A stretch of DNA of 64,000 bases from Pirellulaceae bacterium (lineage in GTDB: Bacteria > Planctomycetota > Planctomycetia > Pirellulales > Pirellulaceae). Below, piece after piece: positions 26,221 through 36,372 of this stretch. The number at the start of each line of letters is the position of its first letter. Position 1 is the first letter of the stretch. The notes under the pieces are model-generated. The model did no database searches and had not been told where the DNA came from. It saw only the letters and a list, made by a program, of their open reading frames with translations. Both the position numbers and the translations under genes were made by a program. Location: assembly GCA_023382975.1 (NCBI GenBank), contig JAHDXO010000004.1, forward strand, positions 142,437-206,436. Direction: 5' to 3'.

Positions 26221-29118
26221 ATGACGGACGAACTCGCAATCCAGACTCAGTATCGGTTGATCGAGGCGCTGGCCGAGACCGAGCGTGTCGCTTCGACGCG
26301 GTTGAACACGCTCCGCGAAATCGTATTCGAAACGGATGCGGCTGGCACGCTCCTGTATGTGAACCAGGCATGGCAACGAACGTTGGGACGCGATCCTGCG
26401 GACGCGTTGGGAAAACCCCTGGCAGAGTTTTTTATCGCCGAGGATCGGACGGCCTGGGAACAACGGCGGCAGGCGTCCGTGGTAGGTTGCGAGAATGCCT
26501 TGCCATGTGAACTGCGGATCATCCGCGGGGATGACACGTTGACTTGGGTCGAGCTGGAGACTGTACCCTGCAAGGGCGGTGGCCATGTCGGCTCAATGCG
26601 CGACATCGCTGACAGAAAAGAAGCCGATGTGGTGATGCGCCGACTAGCCATGATCGCCGCGCGGACCGACAACGCTGTCATTCTGACCACATCCGACGGC
26701 CGCATCCAATGGGTCAACGAAGGGTTTACACGCCAGAGCGGATATACGTTGGAAGAAGCATTGGGCCAAACACCGGGTAGTTTGCTGCAGGGCCCTCAGA
26801 CGAATCCGCAGACCGTGGCACACATGCGGGACTGCTTGGCGCGGGGCGAGGGCTTCAACGTCGAGGTGCTGAACTATCGGCGGGACGGCCAGAAGTACTG
26901 GCTGGCGATCGAGGTCCAACCGATCCACGACGAAAACGGCGGCCTGGTCGGTTTCATGGCCATCGAAACCGACATCACACGCCGTCGTCAAACGCAGCGC
27001 CGCCTGGCAACTCAGTACCTTGCCACAAGAGTTCTGGCCGAATCGCCGAGCTTGATAAAGGCGGCACCGCGGCTGCTGCAGACCGTTTGCGAGAATCTGG
27101 AGTGGGATGTGGGGATGCTGTGGTGCATCGATCCGCAGGTCGGTGTGCTGCATTGTGTCGATGTCTGGGGAGCCCACCCTGAACGGACCGGCGCCTTCTG
27201 CCAACTGTGTAGCAAACTCGAATTCACGGCAGGTGAAGGCTGTCCGGGCAGCGTGTGGTCCTCCGCCACGGCGAGTTGGAGCACGGATGCCACGTGGGAG
27301 ACGACCTGCGTTCGCGTCTCCGAAGCGGCTGCGGCGGGGTTGCGGATCAACCTGGCTTTTCCCATCGTTGCCGAGGGCGAGGTCTGGGGGGTGATGGAAC
27401 TGTTTGGCTCGGAGGTCATGGAACCCGACGACGAATTGCTGCACCTGCTGGAAGGACTCGGCAATCAACTGGGGCAATTTATCGTCCGCAAGCAGGCCGA
27501 AGAGTCTCTACGCTTGGATCGTGACGCGCTGGCACTGGCCAAGGAGGCGGCTGAATCGGCCAATCGAGCCAAGTCGGAATTCTTGGCGATCATGAGCCAC
27601 GAGATCCGTACACCGATCAACGGAATCCTGGGCATGCTCGATCTGACGCTCGATACGCCGCTTCCGGCCGACCAGCAGAGTCAACTGATCATGGCCCGTT
27701 CGGCCGCCGACGCGTTGCGGGCCATCCTGGACGACATCCTGGACTTCTCCAAGATCGAGGCCGGCAAGTTGGAATTGGCGCAGATGCCCTTCTCGCTCCG
27801 CAGCACCATCTCTCAAACCGTCCAGACGATGACCGTGCGATCTCAGCAGAAACAACTGCCGATCCTGGTCGAAGATCTCAGCCAACTCCCCGACTCGCTG
27901 CTCGGCGATGCCGGGCGAGTCAGTCAAGTCTTGTTGAATCTGGTGAGCAATGCCATCAAGTTCACCGATCAGGGCCAAATCCGCCTAGCCGCCAAAGTCG
28001 CACGGCAGGAAGAGGACCATGTCGAACTGCATTTTTCTGTTGCGGACACCGGTCCCGGTATCCCGGAAGACAGACGGGTCGCTATCTTCCATGCCTTCGA
28101 ACAGAACGAACGCTCGGATACGCGCCGTTTCGGCGGTTCCGGCTTGGGATTGGCCATCTGCGCCCGTTTGGTGGAAATGATGGGTGGCAAGATCTGGTTG
28201 GACAGCCAGATGGGCCTGGGCAGCACGTTCCATTTCACCGCCCGATTCGGGGTCGACCGCACGAGGCCCCCGACAGCTCACACGACCCCGCATTCCGGCC
28301 CCAAGACGTTGGAAGAACCCTCCATAGCCGCGGCGCCGAAACGCGCCCTGCGAGTACTGGTCGTGGATGACGAGGAGGTAAGCCGCAAGGTCGCGGCATT
28401 GATCTTGATTCGGCGCGGACACGTAGTCACGACAGCCGCGGGCGGGCAGCAAGCGCTGGCGATCTGGAAAGCGGAGACGCTCGGATTTGACGTGTTGGTG
28501 ACGGACATCTCCATGCCGGAGATGGGCGGCCTGGAACTGACGCGCGCTATCCGCCAACTGGAACAGCCCACTTCCCGCCGATTGCCGATCATCGCATTGA
28601 GTGCCAATGCCATGCGGGGTGACGCCGAGCGCTGCTTGGCAGCCGGCATGGACAGCTACCTCACCAAACCGATTCGCCGCGAGGACTTCCTGCGGACGAT
28701 CGAAGACTTCGGACAGGTCCCGGCGGGCACCGATTCGCCACCCCCCACCGCAGAACCTGCCTCGCGCCCGCCTACGTGCGATGTGTCCGGGTTGTTGGCA
28801 GCCTACAACGGCGACAACTCTTTTGTGGCCACATTGACCGACCTGTTCTTGCAAGTCTACCGCGAAGAACTGCCTCGGCTTCGTTCCGCCATCGCCCAGC
28901 AGGATGACGAGGACGTCGCGCGAAGGGCGCATCGTCTCAAAGGGTCGGTTGCTAATCTCTACGGCCATGGTCTACGCACGATCGCCGAGACCATCGAGAC
29001 CCAGGCTCGAAATGGAAACCGGGCCGCGCTACCGGCCCTGTTGGATGAACTCGAAGCAGAGTTTCCGCGGCTGCAACGCGTCCTGCAGTCCGTCGCCTCC
29101 GGAGCTGCTCCCGACTGA
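26221..29118 (+). CDS. Hybrid histidine kinase (PAS-PAS-GAF-HisKA-HATPase-REC-HPt)
   Basis: ATG 26,221 gives 965 residues. In order there is a short coiled N-terminus, a PAS (residues ~20-140), a second PAS/PAC ([20 protein letters not shown]), a GAF domain (~270-430), HisKA with phosphoacceptor His460 ([15 protein letters not shown]), HATPase with N box [11 protein letters not shown] and G boxes ADTGPGIP and [10 protein letters not shown], a receiver with Asp762 ([11 protein letters not shown]), and an HPt domain with His904 (RRAHRLKGS). No membrane helix is visible, so it senses a cytoplasmic cue. The His-Asp-His chain lacks only a final response regulator, and the NtrC-type protein 1 kb upstream is the obvious candidate. 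It sits in a predicted sigma-54 unit, which would make a feedback loop. Confidence 0.92.
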   Translation: MTDELAIQTQYRLIEALAETERVASTRLNTLREIVFETDAAGTLLYVNQAWQRTLGRDPADALGKPLAEFFIAEDRTAWEQRRQASVVGCENALPCELRIIRGDDTLTWVELETVPCKGGGHVGSMRDIADRKEADVVMRRLAMIAARTDNAVILTTSDGRIQWVNEGFTRQSGYTLEEALGQTPGSLLQGPQTNPQTVAHMRDCLARGEGFNVEVLNYRRDGQKYWLAIEVQPIHDENGGLVGFMAIETDITRRRQTQRRLATQYLATRVLAESPSLIKAAPRLLQTVCENLEWDVGMLWCIDPQVGVLHCVDVWGAHPERTGAFCQLCSKLEFTAGEGCPGSVWSSATASWSTDATWETTCVRVSEAAAAGLRINLAFPIVAEGEVWGVMELFGSEVMEPDDELLHLLEGLGNQLGQFIVRKQAEESLRLDRDALALAKEAAESANRAKSEFLAIMSHEIRTPINGILGMLDLTLDTPLPADQQSQLIMARSAADALRAILDDILDFSKIEAGKLELAQMPFSLRSTISQTVQTMTVRSQQKQLPILVEDLSQLPDSLLGDAGRVSQVLLNLVSNAIKFTDQGQIRLAAKVARQEEDHVELHFSVADTGPGIPEDRRVAIFHAFEQNERSDTRRFGGSGLGLAICARLVEMMGGKIWLDSQMGLGSTFHFTARFGVDRTRPPTAHTTPHSGPKTLEEPSIAAAPKRALRVLVVDDEEVSRKVAALILIRRGHVVTTAAGGQQALAIWKAETLGFDVLVTDISMPEMGGLELTRAIRQLEQPTSRRLPIIALSANAMRGDAERCLAAGMDSYLTKPIRREDFLRTIEDFGQVPAGTDSPPPTAEPASRPPTCDVSGLLAAYNGDNSFVATLTDLFLQVYREELPRLRSAIAQQDDEDVARRAHRLKGSVANLYGHGLRTIAETIETQARNGNRAALPALLDELEAEFPRLQRVLQSVASGAAPD

Positions 29119-29156
29119 CGACCGTCCTTCGAACTTGAAACTGCTCCATCGATCGC

Positions 29157-29533
29157 CCTCACTCGATACCCGCCCTGCGGTCCTCTTCTTTCACGGCGGC
29201 GGCGGGCGGAGAGTACATGGCAGCCATCGGCTTCCGCGAGATGGTGGCCCGCGAGAACTTTCTCGCTGTCGATCCCACCGGCTGGGACTGTCCCTGAAAC
29301 GCAACGGCATCAACGGCGTGCCCACCGAGGGACGGCTGCCCGACACCGATCCGGACGAGGGCTGTCGCACGCTCGTCCGCCACTACCCAAGCGGCAAGGA
29401 TGGCGTGATAGTCGAATACCGGCTCGTCGGCAAGACCAGCCGCGACTTCGATAGACTGGAAGTCACCTGGAACTTCTTCAAGTCCTGCCCACCTCGGCAG
29501 AGCAAAACCCCCAAGAATGCTCGCCCCGTTTGA
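29157..29533 (+). pseudogene. Remnant of a PHB-depolymerase-like (LpqC-type) esterase
   Basis: One frame encodes RPAVLFFHGGGG and then, after a compressed middle, RNGINGVPTEGRLPDTDPDEG, DGVIVEYRLVGKT and WNFFKSCPP. These recall, in order, the N-terminal oxyanion-hole strand and the C-terminal end of polyhydroxybutyrate-depolymerase-like esterases, but most of the ~300-residue domain, including the nucleophile serine, is missing. No proper start is present. I read it as a deletion remnant ahead of an intact hydrolase gene. The rest of 29,119-29,631 shows nothing. Confidence 0.45.
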
Positions 29534-29631
29534 ATTGGCCGCGTCTGCGGGTGGCGGCGCATTCGTCGCCACGCTACAACCAGAATCTGAGGATCCGGGA
29601 CGATGAGACCTTTGGCACAACAGGAGCACTC

Positions 29632-30825
29632 ATGAACCGTGTCTGCATTCTTGCCGGGTTGATCTTGTCAGCGAACACACTGGTGCAATTGCTTGGCGCT
29701 GAACCGCAGACAGCGCCTTACAAAGTGGCTGCAGGCCCCTATGTGGTTGAGACGGTCGACGAGGTCGTCCTGCACGACGCGCAGCGAGAGAAAGACCTGC
29801 CGGTGTTTGTCAGTTATCCCAGGGGAGACGGCAAGTTCCCGGTCATTGTGTTCTCTCACGGCGCGATGGGATCGGGCGACATGGGTTTCCCGATTGTGCA
29901 GCACTGGACCAGCCACGGGTACGTCGTGCTCTGCCCGACGCACGCCGATTCCATCAAGCTGCAACGCGGGGCCGGCCGAGACGCCGCGGCGGGAGCGCGC
30001 GGCAGTCTTCTCAGCCGCGCGCTAGGCGAAGACAACTCGACGAGCCGTCCGCAAGACGTGACTTTCCTGCTCGATTCGCTCGATGTGCTCGAGGAAAAAG
30101 TTCCCGCACTCCACGGCAAGCTTGACCGTGATCGAGTCGGCGTGGGCGGCCACTCGCTGGGCGCGTTCACCGCGCAAGTCGTCGGCGGCGCCACCCTGAA
30201 ACTCGGTGGCCAAGACGGACCGCGGAGTCTCGCTAACCCGCGGGTGAAGGCCATCCTTCAGCTTTCCGGCCAGGGCAAGGACCAGCAGGGTCTTCATGAG
30301 CATTCATGGGACAGCATCAAGCTGCCCATGATGTGCGTCACCGGCTCGCTGGATCGCGGGGCGCAAGGCCAAGGTCCGGAGTGGAGGCGCGATCCATTCC
30401 GGTGTTCACCGCCCGGCGACAAGTACTTCCTGTTCATCGAAGGCGCGCACCACGGTTCCTTCACTGGAAAGATGGTCGCGGGCGGCCTGCCCGGCGCGGG
30501 ACGTTTGCAGCAACTCACGCCCGAGCAACGCGAGCGGTTGCGCGAGCGTTTCCAAGCAAGAACATCCAACCTCGCCGCTCCGCAATCTACCGAGAGTCCC
30601 GACGAGGAAAGCACCGGCACACGCGCCGATGGACGGCTGGGCAGCGGGCGCACCGGCCTGGCGGGCCCGTCAGGCGACCAGAAAGCGATCTTCGAGTGGG
30701 TCGAGCAAGCCACGACCGCGTTCTGGGACGCCGCGCTCAGAACCGACGCCACCGCCCAAGCCTGGCTCGCATCCGACACCTTAGTGAACCAATCCGGCGG
30801 CAAAGCAAGACTCGAGTGCCGATGA
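29632..30825 (+). CDS. Secreted alpha/beta hydrolase, PAF-acetylhydrolase/chlorophyllase-like
   Basis: ATG 29,632 follows ACAGGAG and begins a signal peptide (CILAGLILSANTLVQLLGA). The 397-residue protein has the oxyanion strand VIVFSHGAMGSG, the nucleophile elbow GHSLGAF and a plausible catalytic histidine in EGAHHGSF near the end, the arrangement of platelet-activating-factor acetylhydrolase/dienelactone-hydrolase-like esterases. The substrate is unknown. It lies at the start of a long same-strand run of secreted hydrolase genes and has no EF-hand, unlike many of them. The C-terminal ~40 residues are unremarkable. Confidence 0.82.
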   Translation: MNRVCILAGLILSANTLVQLLGAEPQTAPYKVAAGPYVVETVDEVVLHDAQREKDLPVFVSYPRGDGKFPVIVFSHGAMGSGDMGFPIVQHWTSHGYVVLCPTHADSIKLQRGAGRDAAAGARGSLLSRALGEDNSTSRPQDVTFLLDSLDVLEEKVPALHGKLDRDRVGVGGHSLGAFTAQVVGGATLKLGGQDGPRSLANPRVKAILQLSGQGKDQQGLHEHSWDSIKLPMMCVTGSLDRGAQGQGPEWRRDPFRCSPPGDKYFLFIEGAHHGSFTGKMVAGGLPGAGRLQQLTPEQRERLRERFQARTSNLAAPQSTESPDEESTGTRADGRLGSGRTGLAGPSGDQKAIFEWVEQATTAFWDAALRTDATAQAWLASDTLVNQSGGKARLECR

Positions 30826-30932
30826 AACCACCACGTTCTGCCGATGACGCACGACATCTCCGCACCGGCAGAATTCTGGACGTTCTTTCGATCAGCTTCC
30901 CAACCCGCTTCTGCTCAACCAACCGAGAAACC

Positions 30933-32024
30933 ATGAAGACAAACGCTGTTGGCATTGCACTGCTGTTTGCCAGTTGTGCCGTCTACGCTCAACACGGTGG
31001 CGGACTCTTGGGAAAGGAGGTACGCGCCGACGCCGGGCCGCCGAACGCAGCGAACGATCAGCCCTGGGTGACACCGGCCGTGCGTGCGCCAGGCGTGGAC
31101 TTTCGCACGTTCGAAAGCCGGGCGGCGCAGGCGCGCGTGAGCTTTCACATCTACGCGCCGGCAGCTTACGGCAGGGAGCAGGAGCGTCGATTCCCTGTCC
31201 TCTACTGGCTGCACGGCTCCGGCGGCGGGCTGCGCGGGATCCCGCAACTCGCGCGGCACTTCGACTCCGCCATCGCGGCCGGCAAGGCACCGCCTTTTTT
31301 GGTAGTGTTCGTCAACGGGCTCGTCGAGGGCATGTACGTGGACTGGAAGGACGCCTCCATTCCCCTGGAGACAGTGATCGTCAAGGACCTCGTGCCGCAC
31401 GTCGACGCGACCTGGCGCACCATCGCCGCACGCGAGGGGCGGATGCTCGACGGGTTCAGCATGGGCGGCTACGGGGCCGCGCGGCTGGGCTTCAAATATC
31501 CCGATCTGTTCCGCGCGGTGTCGATCGTCGGCGCCGGGCCGATGCAGCCCGAACTGGTCCAAGCGCCGCGGGCTGGGCGACAGCGGGCGGCGGAAGTTTT
31601 GCAGAAGGTCTACGGCGGCGACCAGACGTACTTCCGTAGCGTTAGCCCCCGGACGCTCGCTGAGCAGAACGCCGCGGCAATCGCCAAGGGCTCGCTGGTG
31701 CGCATCGTCATCGGCGACCAGGACGAGACCTTCGAGAACAACCGCGCGTTCCACGAGCACCTCGAACGCCTGAGGATTCCGCATGGTTGGACCGTGCTGA
31801 GCGGCGTCGCGCACGACCCGCAGGGTGTGCTGAGCGCGCTGGGCGACGACAACTGGGCGTTCTACCGCGCAGCTTTCGGCGCCGCGGACGCCCCCGTTGG
31901 CGATGCTCCGCCGGATCGCCGCGGCCCTCAACAGACGCGCCGAAATCCGCTTCGTCCCGGCGCGGAAAAGGGCGTAGCGCAATTGGGCAGCACCGTTTCT
32001 CCGACGCGCCGGCCAAGATCGTAG
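30933..32024 (+). CDS. Secreted esterase (esterase D/Fes-like family)
   Basis: ATG 30,933 starts a signal peptide (AVGIALLFASCAVYAQ); the open frame reaches further upstream but overlaps the previous gene. The 363-residue protein shows FPVLYWLHGSGGG, the nucleophile motif DGFSMGGYGAARLGFKYP and the late His region SGVAHDPQGV, as in putative esterases of the Fes/XynZ/esterase D group. Such enzymes cleave acyl or feruloyl esters on sugars. The last ~40 residues after FYRAAFG are arginine- and proline-rich and probably not part of the fold. It belongs to the secreted-hydrolase run. Confidence 0.82.
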   Translation: MKTNAVGIALLFASCAVYAQHGGGLLGKEVRADAGPPNAANDQPWVTPAVRAPGVDFRTFESRAAQARVSFHIYAPAAYGREQERRFPVLYWLHGSGGGLRGIPQLARHFDSAIAAGKAPPFLVVFVNGLVEGMYVDWKDASIPLETVIVKDLVPHVDATWRTIAAREGRMLDGFSMGGYGAARLGFKYPDLFRAVSIVGAGPMQPELVQAPRAGRQRAAEVLQKVYGGDQTYFRSVSPRTLAEQNAAAIAKGSLVRIVIGDQDETFENNRAFHEHLERLRIPHGWTVLSGVAHDPQGVLSALGDDNWAFYRAAFGAADAPVGDAPPDRRGPQQTRRNPLRPGAEKGVAQLGSTVSPTRRPRS

Positions 32025-32818
32025 GGCACGTCTCCCAACCTGCCATGAAAGCCCCCGAGACAAGCGGCAAGGCATTCGACGTGTTGTCACTCCTCTTCCG
32101 GAAATTAAGCAGCTACAGGTGCCCCATGCATCATACGTCGATGACGGATCGAGCGCATCAAAGTAGGCTATGTCGGCGCGAATCTCCGAAGTAGACTGCA
32201 AGTGCGTTGGGGCACAATGGGTGGGCGTGTCCTGAGCGTCCTACCCGTACGCCGCAACCTGCCTGGGTCCGACACACCGACGCAGTCTGCAACGTGCCTG
32301 TCCCGAAAAGACAGTCCTCTCTTTGGCACACGATCTCAGGAGATGGAAGCGGCTCGCCACGGTGGGCAGGGTAGGGCGAAGGGCGAACGTCGAGCAGGTT
32401 GGCGCCGGTGGCGCGATGCTGACAGGATTGGCCCGTCTTGCTGGCAGGATACCTCGTGGTCGCGGGGGGTGCCGGGGATGTTTGCGTCTACGGCGCAGAC
32501 GACGCTTCGGACAGCCCTGGACACCGAGAGGGTGCGAGTTGCAGGCTTGCATCGGGATTTCTCCGATCACTTGTCGGTCGGCGGTCTTCGAAAATGCGTC
32601 TTCGCGAATTCCTGAGAAGTCGGGTGTTTCGCGGAACCCGACGGCCGCCGCCCCCTCCGAATTCTCACGAATTCGGCTGCTCCCGGTCGAAAGACTCGCC
32701 TTCGCAGACGGAAGGCGGCCAGATCGTCTGTACCAGGACACAGATCGTGACGATGTTCGGCGCTCTTCCGCCTGGTCCGGGATTCCCTCTCGTCGGATGC
32801 CTGCCGGGCTGGGCTCCT
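32025..32818. other. Gene-poor stretch with palindromes
   Basis: No open frame here has a recognisable domain, start or signal. Two short hairpins stand out: a 7-bp stem GTCGGGT/ACCCGAC around 32,621-32,645 and the perfect stem CCGAATTC-TCAC-GAATTCGG at 32,657-32,676. The latter resembles REP-like palindromes and could be a terminator or dispersed repeat. Decayed coding sequence cannot be excluded. Confidence 0.4.
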
Positions 32819-32935
32819 CGCAACGCAACTTGCCTTGCGTCAGGGAGTTACATCCATTTTCGGGCTGGACGCTGATTGGGCTGTAAAAATGCGGGGACCT
32901 GGGTGTTGTACAGGTAGACAGACGGACCGGAATCT
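32819..32935 (+). repeat. Upstream element A, related to 46079-46201
   Basis: About 117 bases line up with 46,079-46,201 at roughly 70% identity by eye, sharing blocks such as CAACTTGCC/GAACTTGCC, GTCAGG, GGCTGTAA and CCGGAATC in the same order. Each copy lies shortly upstream of the first gene of an EF-hand hydrolase operon (32,989 and 46,240). It may be a shared promoter/leader or the remains of a dispersed element. Confidence 0.55.
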
Positions 32936-32988
32936 CGGGCTTTCAGCCGGAAGGACGAGCCAGACCAGCCGCAACCGAAGGCGCAAGC

Positions 32989-34686
32989 ATGACTCCCAAA
33001 CTCCACCACGCCATGACCGCTCTTGTGCTCCTTGCGCTCATTCGTGACCAAACTCTCGCGCAAGCCGCCGCTGACGCCCGGTTCCAACGCTGCGATAAGA
33101 ACGCGGACGGCAGGCTGACCGCTGACGAGTTCCCGTTTCCGGTCGTGTTCCAGCAACTCCACCTGGATGGCGACGGGGCACTGTCACCGAAGGAAGCGAA
33201 AGGCCTTCCGGCGCGCCGCCAGACTCGGCTGCCGTCTCCCGCTCCTGCGCCGAAGCCGGATGCGACATCCGAATCGCCGCCCGCCGCGATTCCGCCTGGT
33301 GAAGTGCCCCGCAATGTCACGGCCAGCACGGGGCTGGCACGGTTGGTCTTCACGCAGAATTACTTCCCCGGCAGCCGTGACGCGCGAGGGAACTTCATGG
33401 GCGGCACGGAAGCGATGTGGCTCGCGGGCCACGACGGGAAGCTGTTCGCCGCCATCGGCTACGGCCAGGATCAGCCCGGCAACGACACGAAGCCGGGCGC
33501 GCAGGTCCTGCGCAAGGATGCACCCGACGCGCCGTGGGTGGTAGATCACGGTTTCGAGCCGAACTGCATGCGAGTCGAGGGATTGATCTCGTTTGCGTTC
33601 ACCACCGACGTTCACGGCAAACCGCTGTCAAGACCCGTGAGGCTGCTCATCGCCAGCCCCTCTGAGGTGACGCGAGCCGGCGGCACGAGCACGGTGTTCA
33701 TCCGCAACGATGCCACTGGCCAATGGCAGCGCAGCGACATCACCGGCGGCAATCTCGGCGTGCGCTCGTTCGGCTCGCACGTGGACAAGGCGACCGGCGT
33801 GCATCATCTCTTCGCTGGGTTGAATCGCGGCGGGATTCATCGCGGCAGTTATGATCCCTCCGTTCCGGGCGGCATCCGCTGGGAGCCGCAACCGGAACGT
33901 ATCGCGACCGCGCAGCCGGGCAAGGGCCGACGGATCTACGACTACAGTCGTGTGCTCTGCTTCGCGGCGTGTAGCGGCGACCTCTACATGGCGTCGCGTA
34001 TCACGACCGGAGAGGACGGAAAAGCCGTGGACGGCGGGCTGTATCGCCGCGTGGATGGTCCCAGGCCAGCGTGGGAACTGGTGCATCGCTGGGCGATTGA
34101 CAAAGACGTGCTTCAGTCGCGGTTCCTGCGCGGGCTGACGGCAGTGCCCGATCCCCAGGGCGGCAAGCATCAGGTGTTGATTGCCAACTTCGAGTATCCG
34201 GGCCTCATCGCGCGCTTTGATCCGACCAAAGCCGTTGTCGCCGCCGAGCAGGAACTCGACATCAAGGCGTTCTTCAATCAGGCATGGAACACGCCCACGG
34301 CGCACCGGCGCGGAGCGATTGCCGCCTACAATCGTTTCCTGCCCATCACCGATCCCATGTCCGGCGAAACCGTCTGGCTCTGCGGTGCGTGGGTCGAACG
34401 TCCCGGCTCGCCGGACCCGCCCGAGAATGGCTCCTGCTACCTCATCCGCCATCGCGACGGTCGTTACGACTGGGGCTACATCTACGATGGCGAGCGTCCC
34501 GTTCCCGCCGGCCAGAAACTCACCGGCTGCCGCGACATCGAACCCTCGCCGTTCCCCGGCGAACAAGGCCGCGTGTTCTACTTCTGCGGCTACGACGGTG
34601 GCGCCGGCCCAGGGCACAACACGGCGTGGATTTATCGAGGCCTGCTGCTCGAATCAAATGCTAAACCCCAAACCAATAAACCATGA
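32989..34686 (+). CDS. Secreted EF-hand protein with beta-propeller-like domain
   Basis: The 565-residue protein has a signal peptide (residues 1-25), one EF-hand pair (CDKNADGRLTADEF and LDGDGALSPKEA, residues ~34-70), a proline-rich linker, and a ~450-residue domain with repeated beta-strand segments (GGTEAMWLAGHDGKLFAAIG; LYMASRITTGEDGKAVDGGL) suggestive of a propeller. No catalytic motif is recognisable. It overlaps the next gene by four bases (ATGA) and is first of a six-gene chain. The calcium sites are canonical 12-residue loops, so binding is likely. The function is unknown. Confidence 0.78.
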   Translation: MTPKLHHAMTALVLLALIRDQTLAQAAADARFQRCDKNADGRLTADEFPFPVVFQQLHLDGDGALSPKEAKGLPARRQTRLPSPAPAPKPDATSESPPAAIPPGEVPRNVTASTGLARLVFTQNYFPGSRDARGNFMGGTEAMWLAGHDGKLFAAIGYGQDQPGNDTKPGAQVLRKDAPDAPWVVDHGFEPNCMRVEGLISFAFTTDVHGKPLSRPVRLLIASPSEVTRAGGTSTVFIRNDATGQWQRSDITGGNLGVRSFGSHVDKATGVHHLFAGLNRGGIHRGSYDPSVPGGIRWEPQPERIATAQPGKGRRIYDYSRVLCFAACSGDLYMASRITTGEDGKAVDGGLYRRVDGPRPAWELVHRWAIDKDVLQSRFLRGLTAVPDPQGGKHQVLIANFEYPGLIARFDPTKAVVAAEQELDIKAFFNQAWNTPTAHRRGAIAAYNRFLPITDPMSGETVWLCGAWVERPGSPDPPENGSCYLIRHRDGRYDWGYIYDGERPVPAGQKLTGCRDIEPSPFPGEQGRVFYFCGYDGGAGPGHNTAWIYRGLLLESNAKPQTNKP

Positions 34687-36350
34687 ATATGAACCAACCA
34701 ATCTTCATCGCCTGTTGTCTCGCCTGGGCGGTGGCGTCCGCTCCTGCTCAAGACGCGTCGACACCCGCCCGTCCGCAATACTCCCCCGAACAAATCTTCA
34801 AGGTCTGGGACAAGAGCGGCGAAGGGAAGTTGACGCCTGACGAGGTGCCGAACTCGAATCTGTTCAAGATGCTCGACAAGAATGACGATGGCGTCGTGAC
34901 GAAAGAAGAAGCGTCCGCCATCAGCAAAGGTGGTGGCGGCCAAGCTCCCACCGTTCCCGCTGCGCCGGGCATGGGCCAGGCGGCGAAGTGGAAAGGCATG
35001 GGCGTTTCCACCGGCGCGTCATTGCCGCCAGCGGAGAACTTCGGGCCGCATCCGCATTCCGACGAGGCTGCGAAGGCTGGCTTGAATCCGGAGGTATTGG
35101 CGAAGATTGATATCGAGATGCAGCGCCACGTGGCGGCAAAGAATGTCGCGGGCATCAGCGCCATCATCCACAAGGACGGCATGCGCGGCTATTTCGAAAC
35201 GTTCGGCATGGCGGATATTGAGGCCGGGAAGCCGATGGCGCAGGACGCGATCTTCCGGTGGATGAGCATGACCAAGCCGGTCATCGCGCTGGCCGCGCTC
35301 ACGATCTACGACGAGGGCAAGTTCACGCTCGACGAGCCGATCTCGAAGCACTGCCCCGAATGGGCGCGACCGAACGTGAAGGAAAACGGCGCGGTCGTCC
35401 CGGCGAAGTCTGCCATCACGCCGCGGATGTTGATGAGCCACAGCAGCGGTCTGGGTTACGGCGGCGGCCAGGCTGCGGCGGCGATGGCCTACCAAGCCAT
35501 GACGAAGCCTGGCGCGACGCTGAAGGAATTCTCCGAGGCGGTGGCGAAGGAACGGCTGCTGTTTCAACCCGGCACCGACTACAACTACGGCATGGGCCTC
35601 GACATTCTCGGTCGTTACCTCGAAGCCCTGACGGGCCAGCCGCTCGATGTCATCCTGAAGGAACGTCTCTTCGGCCCGCTGAAGATGCCCGACACCGATT
35701 TCCACGTCCCCGCGGCGAAAGTCGGCCGCCTCTGCCAAATCTACGGCCAGCCCAGCCCCGGCGTGCTCGTGCCCGGTAGCGATCTCGCCAACGTGACGAA
35801 CAAACCCACGCTGTTCCTCGGCGGACACGGCCTCTTTGGAACCATCGGTGACTACGAACGCTTCTGCCGGATGATCCTGAATCGCGGCGAACTCGACGGC
35901 GTGCGTGTGCTGAAGCCGGAGACCGTGGACCTGATCTTCGAGAACCACTTGAAGCATCCCACGATGAAATACGGCCTCGGCGGCATCGTGAACGGCACGG
36001 GCAGCTACGGCTGGGGCGGTGCCGACGGCACGCAGTTCGTGATCGACCGCAAGAACGACTTCTTCACTCTCTTCATGGTGCAGACCCAGCACTACAAAGC
36101 CCCGACTTATCCCGCCTTCCTGACCCTCGCGAATGAAGCCGCCGGCGTTGCACCCGCCGGAGCCGGGACGGCCGGCGGCGGCACACGTGGGACGTCCGGC
36201 GCCCTGGGCCCGATCAAGAAATACGACAAGAACGGCGACGGCAAGCTCGACCGCAGCGAGTTGCCCGCAGCCCTGTTCGATCGCCTCGATGCCGACCAAG
36301 ACGGTTACGTGACGCCGGACGAACTCACATCGCTTTGGAAAGCCAGATAA
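34683..36350 (+). CDS. Secreted beta-lactamase-like serine hydrolase flanked by EF-hands
   Basis: The 555-residue protein has a signal peptide, an N-terminal EF-hand pair (WDKSGEGKLTPDE degenerate; LDKNDDGVVTKEE canonical), a class-C beta-lactamase/esterase domain (residues ~140-490) and a C-terminal EF-hand pair (YDKNGDGKLDRSE; LDADQDGYVTPDE). The catalytic SxxK is in RWMSMTKPV, the second motif in DYNYGMGLD, and the third, usually KTG/HxG, in WGGADGT. Such proteins are usually esterases or peptidases, not antibiotic-degrading enzymes. It is a close paralogue of the product of 40,487-42,094. It overlaps the preceding gene by four bases. Confidence 0.86.
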   Translation: MNMNQPIFIACCLAWAVASAPAQDASTPARPQYSPEQIFKVWDKSGEGKLTPDEVPNSNLFKMLDKNDDGVVTKEEASAISKGGGGQAPTVPAAPGMGQAAKWKGMGVSTGASLPPAENFGPHPHSDEAAKAGLNPEVLAKIDIEMQRHVAAKNVAGISAIIHKDGMRGYFETFGMADIEAGKPMAQDAIFRWMSMTKPVIALAALTIYDEGKFTLDEPISKHCPEWARPNVKENGAVVPAKSAITPRMLMSHSSGLGYGGGQAAAAMAYQAMTKPGATLKEFSEAVAKERLLFQPGTDYNYGMGLDILGRYLEALTGQPLDVILKERLFGPLKMPDTDFHVPAAKVGRLCQIYGQPSPGVLVPGSDLANVTNKPTLFLGGHGLFGTIGDYERFCRMILNRGELDGVRVLKPETVDLIFENHLKHPTMKYGLGGIVNGTGSYGWGGADGTQFVIDRKNDFFTLFMVQTQHYKAPTYPAFLTLANEAAGVAPAGAGTAGGGTRGTSGALGPIKKYDKNGDGKLDRSELPAALFDRLDADQDGYVTPDELTSLWKAR

Positions 36351-36372
36351 CGGTAATCCCTCGGAGAAAGCC

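Noticed and set aside
29611..29627. TTTGGCACAACAGGAGC, a GG-N10-GC match upstream of the PAF-hydrolase-like gene.
   Set aside because: The -12 half lacks TTGC, overlaps the ribosome site, and a start 12 bases on would fall inside the coding sequence.
32202..32886. Overlapping frames of 130-190 codons in the gap before the EF-hand operon.
   Set aside because: All are arginine/serine-rich, mutually overlapping on both strands, and lack starts, signals or domains.
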